The notes below the pieces were generated by a model that had not been told where the DNA came from, did no database searches, and saw only the letters and a list, made by a program, of their open reading frames with translations. From assembly GCA_947305645.1 (NCBI GenBank), contig CAMZEC010000023.1, forward strand, positions 1-33,481: a DNA stretch of 33,481 nucleotides, given 5' to 3'. Below are positions 15,320 to 24,907 of this stretch, piece after piece. Numbering within the stretch: the first letter of the stretch is position 1; each line of letters starts with the position of its first letter. Both the position numbers and the translations under genes were made by a program. Source of the DNA: an uncultured Bacteroidales bacterium (GTDB taxonomy: Bacteria; Bacteroidota; Bacteroidia; Bacteroidales; UBA932).

Positions 15320-16597
15320 TTATTCGCATTTTATAGGTCCTTCGACTGACTTGACCTTGTAGTAATTGTTGGTATCGTCGAGCTGGAATACCCAGAACTC
15401 GTCTCCTCCCGGTTTTACACGTATAACAACGTGGCCGTTGTAATGACAACGGTCGTAAAGTCTGGAATTGGGAGTGGAGACGACCGGGTCTATGCAGGTG
15501 AAGTAAAGCGATACTCCGGTATCGTAGTAAGCCCCGTCCAACAGAGCCTCGACAGTACTCAGCATGGGCTGGTCCGTACGCTGGGCAAAACTCTGGGTAA
15601 CTATCACCTTGGGCTTGAGTATACTCATCTGTTCTTTTGGCAGGCAGTTCACCGACATATGATGGTCTGCCTTCATGGCCTCGATAGGCCGCCCTATCGC
15701 TTTGGCCACCGGCACCGCCATCCTGGTATTGCCACCGGCATCGCCTGCAGTGTAGTAATCGAACTTGCCGTAGCTGAAGAGGGATATGCAGGATGTGCCG
15801 TTCTCGTAAACTGTGCCACCGCCATAAGCATCGACAAGGGAGCTTCCGTTCCAGTACTTGCCGTTCACGGCATAGTTGAAAATCTTGAAATCAGGATACT
15901 TGGCTTTATCGTACTTTAACACGAGCTGGTCGGCGGTGCCGGCTTTGAAGCGCTCCATTTCGAGCCCCTTCCTGGATGTGGCGTATTTGACGAAGTTGGT
16001 GTAATCGCCATGCAAGGTGGAACTGAACTCCACGGCGCTTTGCTTTACGAACTCATACTCCGGATCGTCTGCGCTCCATGCCCTGTCTATCAGCTTCTTA
16101 TACGGCAGGGAAACGTACAGGGCCATCATACCGGTCAGCGTATATCCTTCTCCGCTTACTATGAAGCCCTTTCCCTTGCAGGTGCCGAAGTGATCCGTAT
16201 GGAAATGGCTCATCACGGCATAATCCAGATAATCGTGCCCGGTGGCCTCCAGAAAATGCTTCATGTATCGCTGCTGCGTGAAGTAGGGGCGCTGGTCCGC
16301 ACTGGGCCTCTGCACCACGGATACCGGAGACGAGGTGGAGGTTACCACTTCGCCGGCATCTATGACCATAGTTGTGCCGTCGGGCAGTATGAAAAAGGTG
16401 CACTCCCCGCGGCCGGTACTGATGGCGTGGATGTCCAGCCAACCTTCCGCCCAGGCAGGCAGCACCTCACCCACGACAGCCTCGTCAGGCTGTTTGGTAT
16501 TGACGGGCTGGGTTTTGCCGCCGTTGTCTTCCGGCTTCTCGCCGCAGCAGGACAGCAGCGCAAGCGCGGCCGCCAAAATAAATTGTTTTACTCGCAT
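15320..16597 (-). CDS. Lipoprotein MBL-fold (ComEC-like) hydrolase
   Basis: The product has 425 residues. The signal MRVKQFILAAALALLSCC ends in a lipobox-like LLSC or LSCC. A short linker rich in Pro, Thr and Lys leads to the MBL domain (GWLDIHAISTGRGECTFFIL, VIDAGE). Metal ligands are H131, H133, D135 and H136 in SHFHTDHFG, with TAGDAGGN and KADHHMSVN following. The C-terminal motif HVVIRVKPGGDEFWVFQLDD is shared with the other MBL domains. Its ATG overlaps the end of the upstream MBL gene by 10 bases, implying translational coupling. It belongs to the GRGECTFFIL subfamily with the genes at 6598 and 16588. It is probably an exported metal-dependent hydrolase acting on the substrate handled by the SusCD pair; the chemistry is unproven. 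Confidence 0.87.
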   Translation of the reverse strand: MRVKQFILAAALALLSCCGEKPEDNGGKTQPVNTKQPDEAVVGEVLPAWAEGWLDIHAISTGRGECTFFILPDGTTMVIDAGEVVTSTSSPVSVVQRPSADQRPYFTQQRYMKHFLEATGHDYLDYAVMSHFHTDHFGTCKGKGFIVSGEGYTLTGMMALYVSLPYKKLIDRAWSADDPEYEFVKQSAVEFSSTLHGDYTNFVKYATSRKGLEMERFKAGTADQLVLKYDKAKYPDFKIFNYAVNGKYWNGSSLVDAYGGGTVYENGTSCISLFSYGKFDYYTAGDAGGNTRMAVPVAKAIGRPIEAMKADHHMSVNCLPKEQMSILKPKVIVTQSFAQRTDQPMLSTVEALLDGAYYDTGVSLYFTCIDPVVSTPNSRLYDRCHYNGHVVIRVKPGGDEFWVFQLDDTNNYYKVKSVEGPIKCE

Positions 16598-17766
16598 TTG
16601 AAAGGTCCGTCTATAGATTTAACTCTGTATTCGAAATCAGTATCATCCAGTACAAGCACATAGTACTCATGTCCCCCGGGCATCACACGTATCACCACAT
16701 GGCCGCCGATGCCGGCCGCACGCCCGTAGACGTCTCCATGGAGCCGCAGCTGGTTTTCTCCCAGATTGGTGAAATAGTAATACTTCGGTCCGGGATAGAC
16801 CGCGTCGGACAGGAGCCTGTCGACCACCGTATAGTCCGGCTGGATCTCACGGTCAGTAAAGACCTGCGTCACCACCACCCTGGGCTGATAGATGCTCATC
16901 GTCTCATCTTTCATGCAGTGGTATGAAAAGTGATGGTCGGCCTTCATGGCCTCTATCTTACGGCCTATGGAACGGGCAACCGGAAGGGCAACACGGCCGT
17001 TGCCGCCGGCATCGCCTCCGGTATAGTAGTCAAAATCGCCGTAACTCAAGAGGAAGCAGCAGGAAGCCCCGTTTTCCTTCATGTCCCCGTCTTCATAAAC
17101 ATTCACGGCCTTCTCTCCGTCCCACACAATCCCGCTTGCGGCATAATTGAATATCCTGAAGTTGCGGTAGCGGCACGGCCGGTGGAGCAATTTAAACTGC
17201 TTGCTTTCTCCCACCCTGAATCTCTCTGCCTTCATGCCGTCATGGGCGGTGGCGTAGCGCACGAAATCCTGATAGAACGTGCATTTGGAGCTGGACGGCA
17301 GCCATACGCTGTCGTATTCCGGATAAGAGCGGTCAATGAGTTTACGTATGGGAAGTTCCGCCTGGAGCGCGGATATGCCGGTAAGGGCGTAGCTGCGCAC
17401 GGAATCCGGGGCGCTCCATTCCGCCTCAGTTCCGAAATGATCTGAATGATAATGGGTTATAAGCGCATAATCCAGGGCTCCGCGGGAACGGCGGGGCATG
17501 AAATGGCGTATATATTCCACGTATACCTCGTAAGCCCGTACGTCCGCGTTCGGACGCGGTGCCACCGCAGTATACTTTCCGGACGGAGTCCTGAAAGATT
17601 CCCCGGCATCCACAAGCAAGGTAGTGCCGTCCGGAAGTATGAAGAAGGTGCATTCTCCCCTGCCTGAGTTGATGGCGTGTATGTCGAGGCAGCCCTCATG
17701 CCATGCAGGCAGAGGGGAACCTACGACAAAGGCCGCAGCCAGAAGTGAGACGAGCAGGCCCGTCAT
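16588..17766 (-). CDS. Secreted MBL-fold (ComEC-like) hydrolase
   Basis: The product has 392 residues. The frame is open 50 codons further upstream, but that part overlaps the preceding gene; the ATG at 17766 starts a signal peptide (MTGLLVSLLAAAFVVGSPLP) and shares an ATGA overlap with the stop of that gene. There is no lipobox Cys, unlike the partner gene downstream, so the product is probably soluble. The MBL domain begins almost at once (GCLDIHAINSGRGECTFFIL, LLVDAGES), with ligands H105, H107, D109 and H110 in THYHSDHFG, then YYTGGDAGGN and KADHHFSYH. The C-terminal motif is HVVIRVMPGGHEYYVLVLDD. The gene forms a pair with the lipoprotein version that follows it. Confidence 0.86.
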   Translation of the reverse strand: MTGLLVSLLAAAFVVGSPLPAWHEGCLDIHAINSGRGECTFFILPDGTTLLVDAGESFRTPSGKYTAVAPRPNADVRAYEVYVEYIRHFMPRRSRGALDYALITHYHSDHFGTEAEWSAPDSVRSYALTGISALQAELPIRKLIDRSYPEYDSVWLPSSSKCTFYQDFVRYATAHDGMKAERFRVGESKQFKLLHRPCRYRNFRIFNYAASGIVWDGEKAVNVYEDGDMKENGASCCFLLSYGDFDYYTGGDAGGNGRVALPVARSIGRKIEAMKADHHFSYHCMKDETMSIYQPRVVVTQVFTDREIQPDYTVVDRLLSDAVYPGPKYYYFTNLGENQLRLHGDVYGRAAGIGGHVVIRVMPGGHEYYVLVLDDTDFEYRVKSIDGPFKCE

Positions 17767-19694
17767 TTCTTTGTCACTTTTACATCGAACACGAAGATAC
17801 GCGGGGCGTTCTTCTCGCCCTTGGGGCAGTCTATCATCAGTCTGGTGGACGGAGTGATTCCGCTCACATCCATACGCAGATGGGAAACAGGCTTGTCCAC
17901 GTCCGCGTTGTCCCATGAATGAGGGAAGAGGTCATTGTCGGGAATTGCCAGGGTGGCGCCTCCGTCAGAGAACTGCGAATAGCTACCGGAAGCCTCTTCG
18001 AAGCTGCTGCCTGTCTTGGCGGAAACATATGCGTCACGGGTTATCGACGCCGCCTTGAAGCTGCCGCCGCCAAGCAGTTTGATGTAAACAGGGTCGGTTG
18101 AGGTAGTTGAGAAACGGGCGATATCTATCTCAATCAAAGCGTCCGCAGTGCCTTGTACGGCAGAGAATGCCGGCGTAGTCATGGCGCCGGCAATGGTGCC
18201 GGCGCATAGCTGCATCGCACCGGGCCTCTCCGCAGCGTAAGTGAACACCCAGTCCTGAAGACCGTACGCCTGCATATAGGACGGCAGGGCTTCGGCTGCA
18301 GAAGAAGTATCGTCCGGATAATCGAATGGGAAGTTACCGACGTTCTGGGTGACGGAAGCAGAAGCAGGAAGGTATCCGTCGTAAACATCTACCTTGCTGC
18401 CTATGCCTGCGGCAGGAGCGATATAGTCTCCGCCCATGGTGCACAGGTCGAAATCCTCATGGAAAATCACGGACGGATCCTCAGCTCGCACAACATTTAT
18501 CCTGTACCTTGGCGCTGAAGGGTCGGTGACATCCGCGACTACGCGAATCTTTCCGGGGCTCTCAAGCTCCACGGTGAAAGGATTGTCGGCAATCTCGATG
18601 GGAGACATCGTGCCTATGGCGCGCTTCACATAATAAGTTAGCTTACTCTTTCCGGCGGTCTTGATGGCTCCCACCGGAAGGGCGGAATTTTTGGATGATA
18701 TGATACCAAGGCCTCCTGCGCCGGAACCGGTAGCGAAGCCGTAGGGAACGCCGTCCAGTTCTATGGTGAAACTGGTGGAAGCAGGAATTTCAAACTCGCC
18801 TTCATAAACGTTTGCAACGCTCTCCTCCATCTTTACGCGGCGGCCATCCAGGTTGATCCGGCACGGAGGCGCTTGCACTTCGGAGCATACCACATTCATG
18901 GCGCAAAGCTCTGCGCGGCTCACTCCCACGGCATAATCGCTCAGCGGCTGGGCTATTACTACCGCACCGTCAGCGTCTATGAAAGAAGCGTTGATTGCAG
19001 AGTAGTCGGAGGCGGGTACGGGCAGGAAGGCGAGGACGCTCTTTCCTGCACTTTTAACCACGAGCTCCGCCCCACTGCCGTCAACAGCGTCGGAAGGCCT
19101 GATTCCGCGCTCCAGCATGTCGGAGACCTTGCTCTTGAACGTACCGCTCAGTGCGCCGTCAGGGCTGGCAAGCAGCACCCTCTCGGCTTCGCCGGGATAA
19201 TTGGACATGTTCAGGCGAAGGAAGCCCAGTGCCTGTTTGAAATCCACCTGCCAGCTGTCTTTTATGGCAGCAATCATTATTCCGGTATATCCGGAAGAAG
19301 TATCGTATTTCCCTGGGACCTTGAGTGTGAGGTCTTCTCCGCTGAGGGACACCACGGCCGAAGCTGGATAAACGGCCACTCCGCCTATCTCTTTGCCGGA
19401 GGGAATGGTTCCCTTGAAAGTGGCGCGTTTGGTATCGCCTGTTCCGTCGAGGACGAACTCCACAAAGCTTCCGTCCGAGCAGGCGACGGCAATCTTGTCC
19501 TCACGCTCCCATACTCCGTGGCCTTTGTCATCCATATAGACTTTGGTCTCCAGATTCTCGAAAGTGGCCAGGAGAGTCACTTCACCGGTGCGGTGGAAAG
19601 ACTCGTCCGGGCTCCATGTCTCGTAGCTGTAATCCTTGCAGCCTGCCAAAACGGCAGCGACTGCAAATAATGCCATATATCTTTTCATACTCAT
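17763..19694 (-). CDS. Fimbrillin-like surface lipoprotein, SGBP position after SusD
   Basis: The product has 643 residues (641 if the second Met, at 19688, is used). The lipoprotein signal is MKRYMALFAVAAVLAGC. Residues of about 30-270 look fimbrillin-like (HGVWEREDKIAVACSDGSF, GVAVYPASAVV, LGFLRLNMSNY, FLPVPASDYSAI). A middle beta-rich part (about 280-415) includes EGEFEIPASTSFTIELDGV and YYVKRAIG, and a C-terminal part from VIFHEDFDLCTMGGDYI (about 425) resembles a jelly-roll ligand-binding domain. Its place right after SusD is where surface ligand-binding lipoproteins sit in Sus-type loci, so that role is inferred. It starts 6 bases after the SusD stop and overlaps the next gene by 4 bases (ATGA). 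Confidence 0.78.
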   Translation of the reverse strand: MSMKRYMALFAVAAVLAGCKDYSYETWSPDESFHRTGEVTLLATFENLETKVYMDDKGHGVWEREDKIAVACSDGSFVEFVLDGTGDTKRATFKGTIPSGKEIGGVAVYPASAVVSLSGEDLTLKVPGKYDTSSGYTGIMIAAIKDSWQVDFKQALGFLRLNMSNYPGEAERVLLASPDGALSGTFKSKVSDMLERGIRPSDAVDGSGAELVVKSAGKSVLAFLPVPASDYSAINASFIDADGAVVIAQPLSDYAVGVSRAELCAMNVVCSEVQAPPCRINLDGRRVKMEESVANVYEGEFEIPASTSFTIELDGVPYGFATGSGAGGLGIISSKNSALPVGAIKTAGKSKLTYYVKRAIGTMSPIEIADNPFTVELESPGKIRVVADVTDPSAPRYRINVVRAEDPSVIFHEDFDLCTMGGDYIAPAAGIGSKVDVYDGYLPASASVTQNVGNFPFDYPDDTSSAAEALPSYMQAYGLQDWVFTYAAERPGAMQLCAGTIAGAMTTPAFSAVQGTADALIEIDIARFSTTSTDPVYIKLLGGGSFKAASITRDAYVSAKTGSSFEEASGSYSQFSDGGATLAIPDNDLFPHSWDNADVDKPVSHLRMDVSGITPSTRLMIDCPKGEKNAPRIFVFDVKVTKK

Positions 19695-19700
19695 CGTCTG

Positions 19701-21503
19701 TTAATAGCCGGGGTTCTGGTCTTCCTGGTTGATGGCCGGGTTCGTGCGGATTTCAGTGTCCGGAAGCGGCCAGAGCTCGTCCTTGCCAACCTGATAGTAC
19801 ATAGTGAGCAAGGTCCTGAGATTGAACGCCTTGCCGTCCCAGGTGCTGGAGGGGTCGTAGCTGACCGTCCAGTTCTCGTCTATGACGGGCTTGGCGTTGG
19901 ATAGGTTGTTCTTGAAAGCGGGAGCGTACTGCGGTCCGTTCATAACCTTGACCGCAAGCGCCTGGCCGTCGGAGCCCTTCCAGCGGCGAATGTCGAACCA
20001 GCGGAAGCCCTCGGCGCAAAGCTCCACGGTGCGCTCATAACGCAGGGCGCTGCGGAGTTCGGCGCGGTCCAGGGTGGTGACCTTCGGCATCTTCACCCTC
20101 TGGCGCACACGGTTGATGTCGTTCTGCGCCCTCTTGAGGTCGCCGCCTTCCATCTCTATATTGGCTTCGGCATCTATAAGCAGCAGCTCGGCGTAACGCA
20201 TAATGCATACGTCAAGTTCATCCTCGTAGTTATTGGTGATGGTCTCCCCGTAGTAGGCCTTGTCGGCATACTTACGCCACAGATAACCGCCCGGTCCTTT
20301 GGTTCCGTTGGGACCGTACTCGCTCTTGTTACCGGAGACGTCGTTGTTGTTTACCATGGCACCTGTGTTATAGTCGCGCACCTGCTTCACGGCGGGGTCG
20401 GTAGAGTATCCGACATTGTTGATGCGGGTGTCGGACCTCAGGCAAAAGAGGTCGAGTCGCGGGTCTCTGTGGGCCCAGGGATCCTGCCAGTTATAGAGCG
20501 GCGACTCGGTGATCGACTTGCCGTCGGTGCACTGGAAGGTGTCCATAAGTGCCTGGGAAGGGCCGCAACCGGCAGCGCCGTTGGCTACACGGGAAGAATA
20601 TGTATAGACCTGGGCGTGTACGTTTGAGGCGGCCAGCTTGTTGTACTGTATGGCCCACATCCACTCGTCGCAGGTCTCGCCGGCAAAGCCGAAGAGGTTG
20701 GACGCCGAAGGCTCTCCATCGGTGGCGGCGTTGGGATAATAGGTGCAGTCGAGGGGCTCGAGGGCGTAAACACCCTCTGAGAGTTCCATAGCGATCCGGG
20801 AATATTTTGCAGCATCGGCATAGCGGCCCCAGTTCAGGCAGATGCGTGCCTTAAGGGTGTATGCCGCAGCCCTGCCCAGACGGCAGGTGCCCCATTTTGC
20901 CTTCTCCCAGCGGACCGGCAGGGCGTCCAGCAGTTCATCGTCCATCTCCCTCAGGACACGGTCTATGACCTCCTCCTTGGGAGTACGGGCATAGGCATAA
21001 TCTTCCAGAGTCAGGCAATGGTCGATGAAGGGGATGTCGCCGTAGAACTGGCACCCCATGTCGTAGATATAGGCGCGGAGGCAGAGCAGTTCGGCTTTGA
21101 ACTGCAGGTAGGTCTCCTCGGACATCTTGTCCTTTATCTTATCCAGCTTGTCCAGCACCAGATGGATACGGCCCGCCGTCTTGTAGATGCGGCCGTAGAG
21201 ATATGTGGCGGCGCCGGTAGTCTGGGTAAGGGTTGAAGTTACGAATAGATTCCAGTTGCTCAGGCCCACACGCGTGGTGCCTATATCGGTAATATTGTCG
21301 GTGAAGCGAGTTGGGAAATTGCTGTACTGCTGCTCGCTGTTGGCAAGGTTCTTATAACTCACGAGCACACCGCTCAGGGCCTCTTCCTCGCTGGCGGGGA
21401 AAGTGCCGGTGGAAGGGCCGTTCAAGGGATAGCGCTCCAACGCCTTGTCGCAGCTGCAAAGGGCGAGCGTAGCGCTCAGAATAAGTATAATGGTCTTTTT
21501 CAT
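19701..21503 (-). CDS. SusD/RagB family outer-membrane lipoprotein
   Basis: The product has 600 residues. The signal is MKKTIILILSATLALCSC, followed by DKALERYPLNGPSTGTFPAS, the usual SusD/RagB N terminus. Helical TPR-like segments follow (LGRAAAYTLKARICLNWGRY; RYAELLLIDAEANIEM). The C-terminal landmarks of the family are present: RVRQRVKMP, LRYERTVELCAEGFRWFDIRRW and the closing LWPLPDTEIRTNPAINQEDQ. SusD proteins cap the SusC barrel and bind the ligand for import. The gene starts 6 bases after the SusC stop, so the two form the standard pair. The ligand cannot be deduced; no carbohydrate-active enzyme is encoded nearby. Confidence 0.95.
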   Translation of the reverse strand: MKKTIILILSATLALCSCDKALERYPLNGPSTGTFPASEEEALSGVLVSYKNLANSEQQYSNFPTRFTDNITDIGTTRVGLSNWNLFVTSTLTQTTGAATYLYGRIYKTAGRIHLVLDKLDKIKDKMSEETYLQFKAELLCLRAYIYDMGCQFYGDIPFIDHCLTLEDYAYARTPKEEVIDRVLREMDDELLDALPVRWEKAKWGTCRLGRAAAYTLKARICLNWGRYADAAKYSRIAMELSEGVYALEPLDCTYYPNAATDGEPSASNLFGFAGETCDEWMWAIQYNKLAASNVHAQVYTYSSRVANGAAGCGPSQALMDTFQCTDGKSITESPLYNWQDPWAHRDPRLDLFCLRSDTRINNVGYSTDPAVKQVRDYNTGAMVNNNDVSGNKSEYGPNGTKGPGGYLWRKYADKAYYGETITNNYEDELDVCIMRYAELLLIDAEANIEMEGGDLKRAQNDINRVRQRVKMPKVTTLDRAELRSALRYERTVELCAEGFRWFDIRRWKGSDGQALAVKVMNGPQYAPAFKNNLSNAKPVIDENWTVSYDPSSTWDGKAFNLRTLLTMYYQVGKDELWPLPDTEIRTNPAINQEDQNPGY

Positions 21504-21509
21504 AGCGCT

Positions 21510-24500
21510 TTAGAATTTGATGTCAACTCCGAAGGTGTAGGTGGAAACCAGAGGATAGTTTGTCGCCGTGGCTCCGGCCTGTACGCCGTCGCCGCTGGTA
21601 GTGAACATGTTCTCCGGGTCGTATCCCTGCCAGTAATTGGTGAGGGTGAGAAGGTTGGTGGCGTTTGCGAACAGTGTAAGCTTGCTCACGCCGAAACGCT
21701 TGAGCGCCTTCTTGGGAAGTGTATAGTTAAGCTGAACGTTCTTCAGGCGGCAGTAGGATGCGTCCGCCATCCAGAACGAAGAGTTCTTTTTGTTAAGCTC
21801 GCTGGCATAGCTCAGACGGGGGTATTTTCCGTCCGGCGTGTCAGGGGTCCAGCGGTCCAGGTGTTCAACCCTGAAAGTACCGCCCTGCACACAAGGCTGG
21901 GTGTAATAGCCGTCCAGGTAGGCGTTCAGCTTGCCTACTCCCTGGAGCTGCGCGCTGATGCTGAAGCCTTTCCAGCCCAGGCTGAACACGGCTCCGTAGG
22001 TCCAGCGGGGAATGGTGCAGCCGATTATCTGGCGGTCCTTGTCGTCAATCTTGCCGTCGGGCGCGGGCATCTTGTTACCCTTGGCGTCCAGGACGAACTC
22101 GCCGTTTTCATCGACCAAAAAATCTCCTGCCACATCTTCGTAGATGAGGTCTCCAGGCTTGGTCTCAACTCCGTACTGCGGGCAGTTGGCGTTTACCCAG
22201 TCGGCCTCTTCCTGCGTGCGGGCCATGCCTATGCATTTGAGGGCGTAGATGGAGCGCACCGCATAACCTTCCTCGTTACGGAGAAGGTTGCCGTCTGCGG
22301 TTCCCTTCATGTCGGTGATTGTGTTCACCACGTCGCTCAGGTTGGCGTCCACGCCCCAGTTCCAGTCGCCCTTGGAATCGTGATAGCCCACACCTAGTTC
22401 CCAACCTACGTTACGCACGGTGCCGGCGTTCTGGTAAGGCGCCGAAAGGCCGATGGACGAGGGAATATCCAACTGCATCAGGATGCCGTAGGTGTTCTTG
22501 TAGTACCAGTCGGCGGTAATGTCGAACTTGCCAAGCAGGGCGGCGTCGATACCCAGGTCGTACATCTCGGAGGTCTCCCAGGTTATCTCTTCGTTGGCCA
22601 GGCTGTTAAGTCCCACGATAGGATAGATTATGTCTGCCGCAGAGATGCTGGAAATGGTAAGTGACTGTACGGTAGGATAGTAGTCGGAACCTATGTTCTG
22701 GTTACCCAGCTGGCCGTAAGAGGCGCGCAGCTTGAGCTCGTTGACCGTCTTCTTCATGCCCTGCATCCAGGGTTCTTCGGAGATGCGCCATGCCGCGGAA
22801 GCCGAAGGGAAGATACCCCATTGATGTCCCTTGGCGAAGCGCGAAGAACCGTCGAAACGGATATTGGCCTCGAATAGGTAGCGCTCCTTGAAGTTGTAGT
22901 TGAGCCTGCCGAAGAAGGATGCCAGCGCCCACTGGTAACGGGCTCCCGCATTCTCTTTCAGCTCATTGTCCGCACCGGCGTTGATCGTGTGGTACTCCGG
23001 GTAGGCGAAGTCGCGCCTGTAAGCCTCAAGCGTGCGGTTGTCCATATCCTCGTAGGAGGCGCCGGCCAGCAACTGGGCCTCATGGGCATCGGCGAACTTC
23101 TTATGAGCCTTGGCCGTGAACAGATAGTTGCCGTACACCGTGTTGCTGTGGCTCTCGCGCAGGGAGTTGTATTCCCTGTTCTTAATTGGGGATTCAGTAC
23201 CGTAAGCGTCTGAATAATAAGTCACCAGATCCGTGAAGTTGCTGGTGTAGCTGAGGGCGATGCGAGGCGCCACGGTACCTTCCAGGGTGAGCCACTCGAG
23301 CGGCTTCCATGTGAGTGCCGCAGCTCCGGAAAGGCGGTAAGAATCAGCAGTCACCTGTCCGCCGAGTCCCTGATCCATCATAGGCAGGGGGTTGACGGTA
23401 CCTCCCGTGAATGGGGCGTAGGTACCGTTGGACCATTCGGCGAGGAAGAGCGGGTCGCGCGCGTTCATGAAACCGAAGAAGGTGCTCTGGTAGGGGCTGT
23501 AGTGCCTGCGGCCAAAACTTCCGGACAGGTCGAAGCGGAACGATACATGGTCGTTGATGTCCACGTTCATGTTGTTTCGGAAGTTGTAGCGCTTGTAGTC
23601 GGCACTCTTCACTATACCGTTCTGGTCCAGGTAGCCGAAGGTGGTGAGCGAACGCATCTTGCCGGAAGTTGCGCTCAGGCTCAGCGAGTGGTTGTGGGTG
23701 AGTCCGTTGCCGTTGAGCACGTGCTCGCGCCAGTTCACTATGGGGAAGCTGTCGGGATCCAGATAGTTGTTCTTGAGATAGTTGGCGATGTATTCGTCGG
23801 TATAGATGGAGGTATTGCCGTCGTTCTCCGTTGCCTCGCGGTTGAGTATCATGTAGTCCACGGGGCCGACGGTATCAGGAGTTGTTGTCGGGGTCTGCCA
23901 GCCAACGTAACCACGGTAGCTCACGCTCGACTTGCCCTTGTCCGCACGCTTGGTGGTGATGAGGATCACACCGTTTGCGGCACGGGAACCGTAGATAGCC
24001 GAAGATGCGGCATCCTTGAGCACGGATATCTTGTCTATCTGGGACGCATCCACCGCGTTCATACTCCCCTCAATACCGTCTATGAGCACCAGAGGGGCCG
24101 CGCTGGACTCGCCGAAGGTTCCGATACCACGGATGCGGATGTTACCTGTATCGGCACCCGGCCCGCCGCCGTTCGTGGTAACGGTAACGCCGGGGATGGC
24201 GCCCTGCAGGGCGGTGGACGCCTGCACGATGGGCTTGTTGTCAAGCACCTCGGAGGATATAGCGCCCACGGCTCCGGTAAGGTTGACCTTCTTCTGGGTG
24301 CCGTAGCCAACGACCACCACGTCGTCCAGGAACTCGGCGTCGGTTTCAAGCTCAATTATATAGCCATTGCTTTGTCGGCCAACCCTGAGCCTTGAGTCAC
24401 GGAAGCCGAGGAATGAAACAATAAGGGTGCTGCCTTCTTTCGCCGCAATGGCAAAGTTGCCGGCATTGTCGGTAACAGTGCCGGTGGATGTCCCTTCCAC

Positions 24501-24905
24501 GAAAACGGAAGCTCCTGGGAGCGGAAGTCCGTCCGGGTCCATTACTTTTCCTCTTACAAGGCCATCGGACTCTTGCCTTGAGGGAGTTTTGGCAATGTTG
24601 CTCAGGACGATGTTGCCGTCGATGACCGAAGCTTTTACGTCGGTGCCTTTGAACAGTTCTTCCACGATTTCCAGCACATCACGGTTTGTCGCGGATATGC
24701 TGACCATCCGGTTCTTGTCGAACGCGGCGTCATTGAAGAAGAACGTAAAGCCGCTCTGTTGCTCGATCATCTTCATCACGGCCAGCACAGGTTGCCGCGC
24801 GGCCTTGACGGAGATCGTTCTGGTCTGCGCGCTCAGCATGGTGGTGCCGAGCAGTACGCAGAAACAAAAGAGCAGTCGTCTCAGTGTCTGGTTAGTTTTT
24901 CTCAT
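21510..24905 (-). CDS. SusC/RagA family TonB-dependent transporter with STN signalling domain
   Basis: The product has 1131 residues. After a signal peptide (to about LSAQ, residue 27) comes an STN domain (SVKAARQPVLAVMKMIEQQS, about 30-105), the domain that relays ligand binding to an anti-sigma factor. A carboxypeptidase-regulatory-like domain follows (GKVMDPDGLPLPGASVFVEG, about 120-195), then the plug (VVVGYGTQKKVNLTGAVGAI; GIRGTF-type segment IRIRGIGTFGESS; VLKDAASSAIYGSRAANGVI) and the barrel, ending in TYTFGVDIKF. It starts 2 bases after the FecR stop. The STN domain and the adjacent FecR and sigma genes show that this transporter regulates its own locus. Confidence 0.95.
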   Translation of the reverse strand: MRKTNQTLRRLLFCFCVLLGTTMLSAQTRTISVKAARQPVLAVMKMIEQQSGFTFFFNDAAFDKNRMVSISATNRDVLEIVEELFKGTDVKASVIDGNIVLSNIAKTPSRQESDGLVRGKVMDPDGLPLPGASVFVEGTSTGTVTDNAGNFAIAAKEGSTLIVSFLGFRDSRLRVGRQSNGYIIELETDAEFLDDVVVVGYGTQKKVNLTGAVGAISSEVLDNKPIVQASTALQGAIPGVTVTTNGGGPGADTGNIRIRGIGTFGESSAAPLVLIDGIEGSMNAVDASQIDKISVLKDAASSAIYGSRAANGVILITTKRADKGKSSVSYRGYVGWQTPTTTPDTVGPVDYMILNREATENDGNTSIYTDEYIANYLKNNYLDPDSFPIVNWREHVLNGNGLTHNHSLSLSATSGKMRSLTTFGYLDQNGIVKSADYKRYNFRNNMNVDINDHVSFRFDLSGSFGRRHYSPYQSTFFGFMNARDPLFLAEWSNGTYAPFTGGTVNPLPMMDQGLGGQVTADSYRLSGAAALTWKPLEWLTLEGTVAPRIALSYTSNFTDLVTYYSDAYGTESPIKNREYNSLRESHSNTVYGNYLFTAKAHKKFADAHEAQLLAGASYEDMDNRTLEAYRRDFAYPEYHTINAGADNELKENAGARYQWALASFFGRLNYNFKERYLFEANIRFDGSSRFAKGHQWGIFPSASAAWRISEEPWMQGMKKTVNELKLRASYGQLGNQNIGSDYYPTVQSLTISSISAADIIYPIVGLNSLANEEITWETSEMYDLGIDAALLGKFDITADWYYKNTYGILMQLDIPSSIGLSAPYQNAGTVRNVGWELGVGYHDSKGDWNWGVDANLSDVVNTITDMKGTADGNLLRNEEGYAVRSIYALKCIGMARTQEEADWVNANCPQYGVETKPGDLIYEDVAGDFLVDENGEFVLDAKGNKMPAPDGKIDDKDRQIIGCTIPRWTYGAVFSLGWKGFSISAQLQGVGKLNAYLDGYYTQPCVQGGTFRVEHLDRWTPDTPDGKYPRLSYASELNKKNSSFWMADASYCRLKNVQLNYTLPKKALKRFGVSKLTLFANATNLLTLTNYWQGYDPENMFTTSGDGVQAGATATNYPLVSTYTFGVDIKF

Positions 24906-24907
24906 AT

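Noticed and set aside
15320..17766. Beta-lactam resistance enzymes
   Set aside because: The MBL fold is present, but the motif order and the KxxHH signature fit ComEC-like hydrolases, not class B beta-lactamases.
17767..17916. Upstream extension of the MBL gene start to 17916
   Set aside because: It would overlap the preceding gene by about 150 bases and bury the signal peptide that begins at 17766.
23502..24395. 297-codon plus-strand frame inside the SusC gene
   Set aside because: It is antisense to the plug and early barrel of SusC; its composition is typical of a GC-rich shadow frame.
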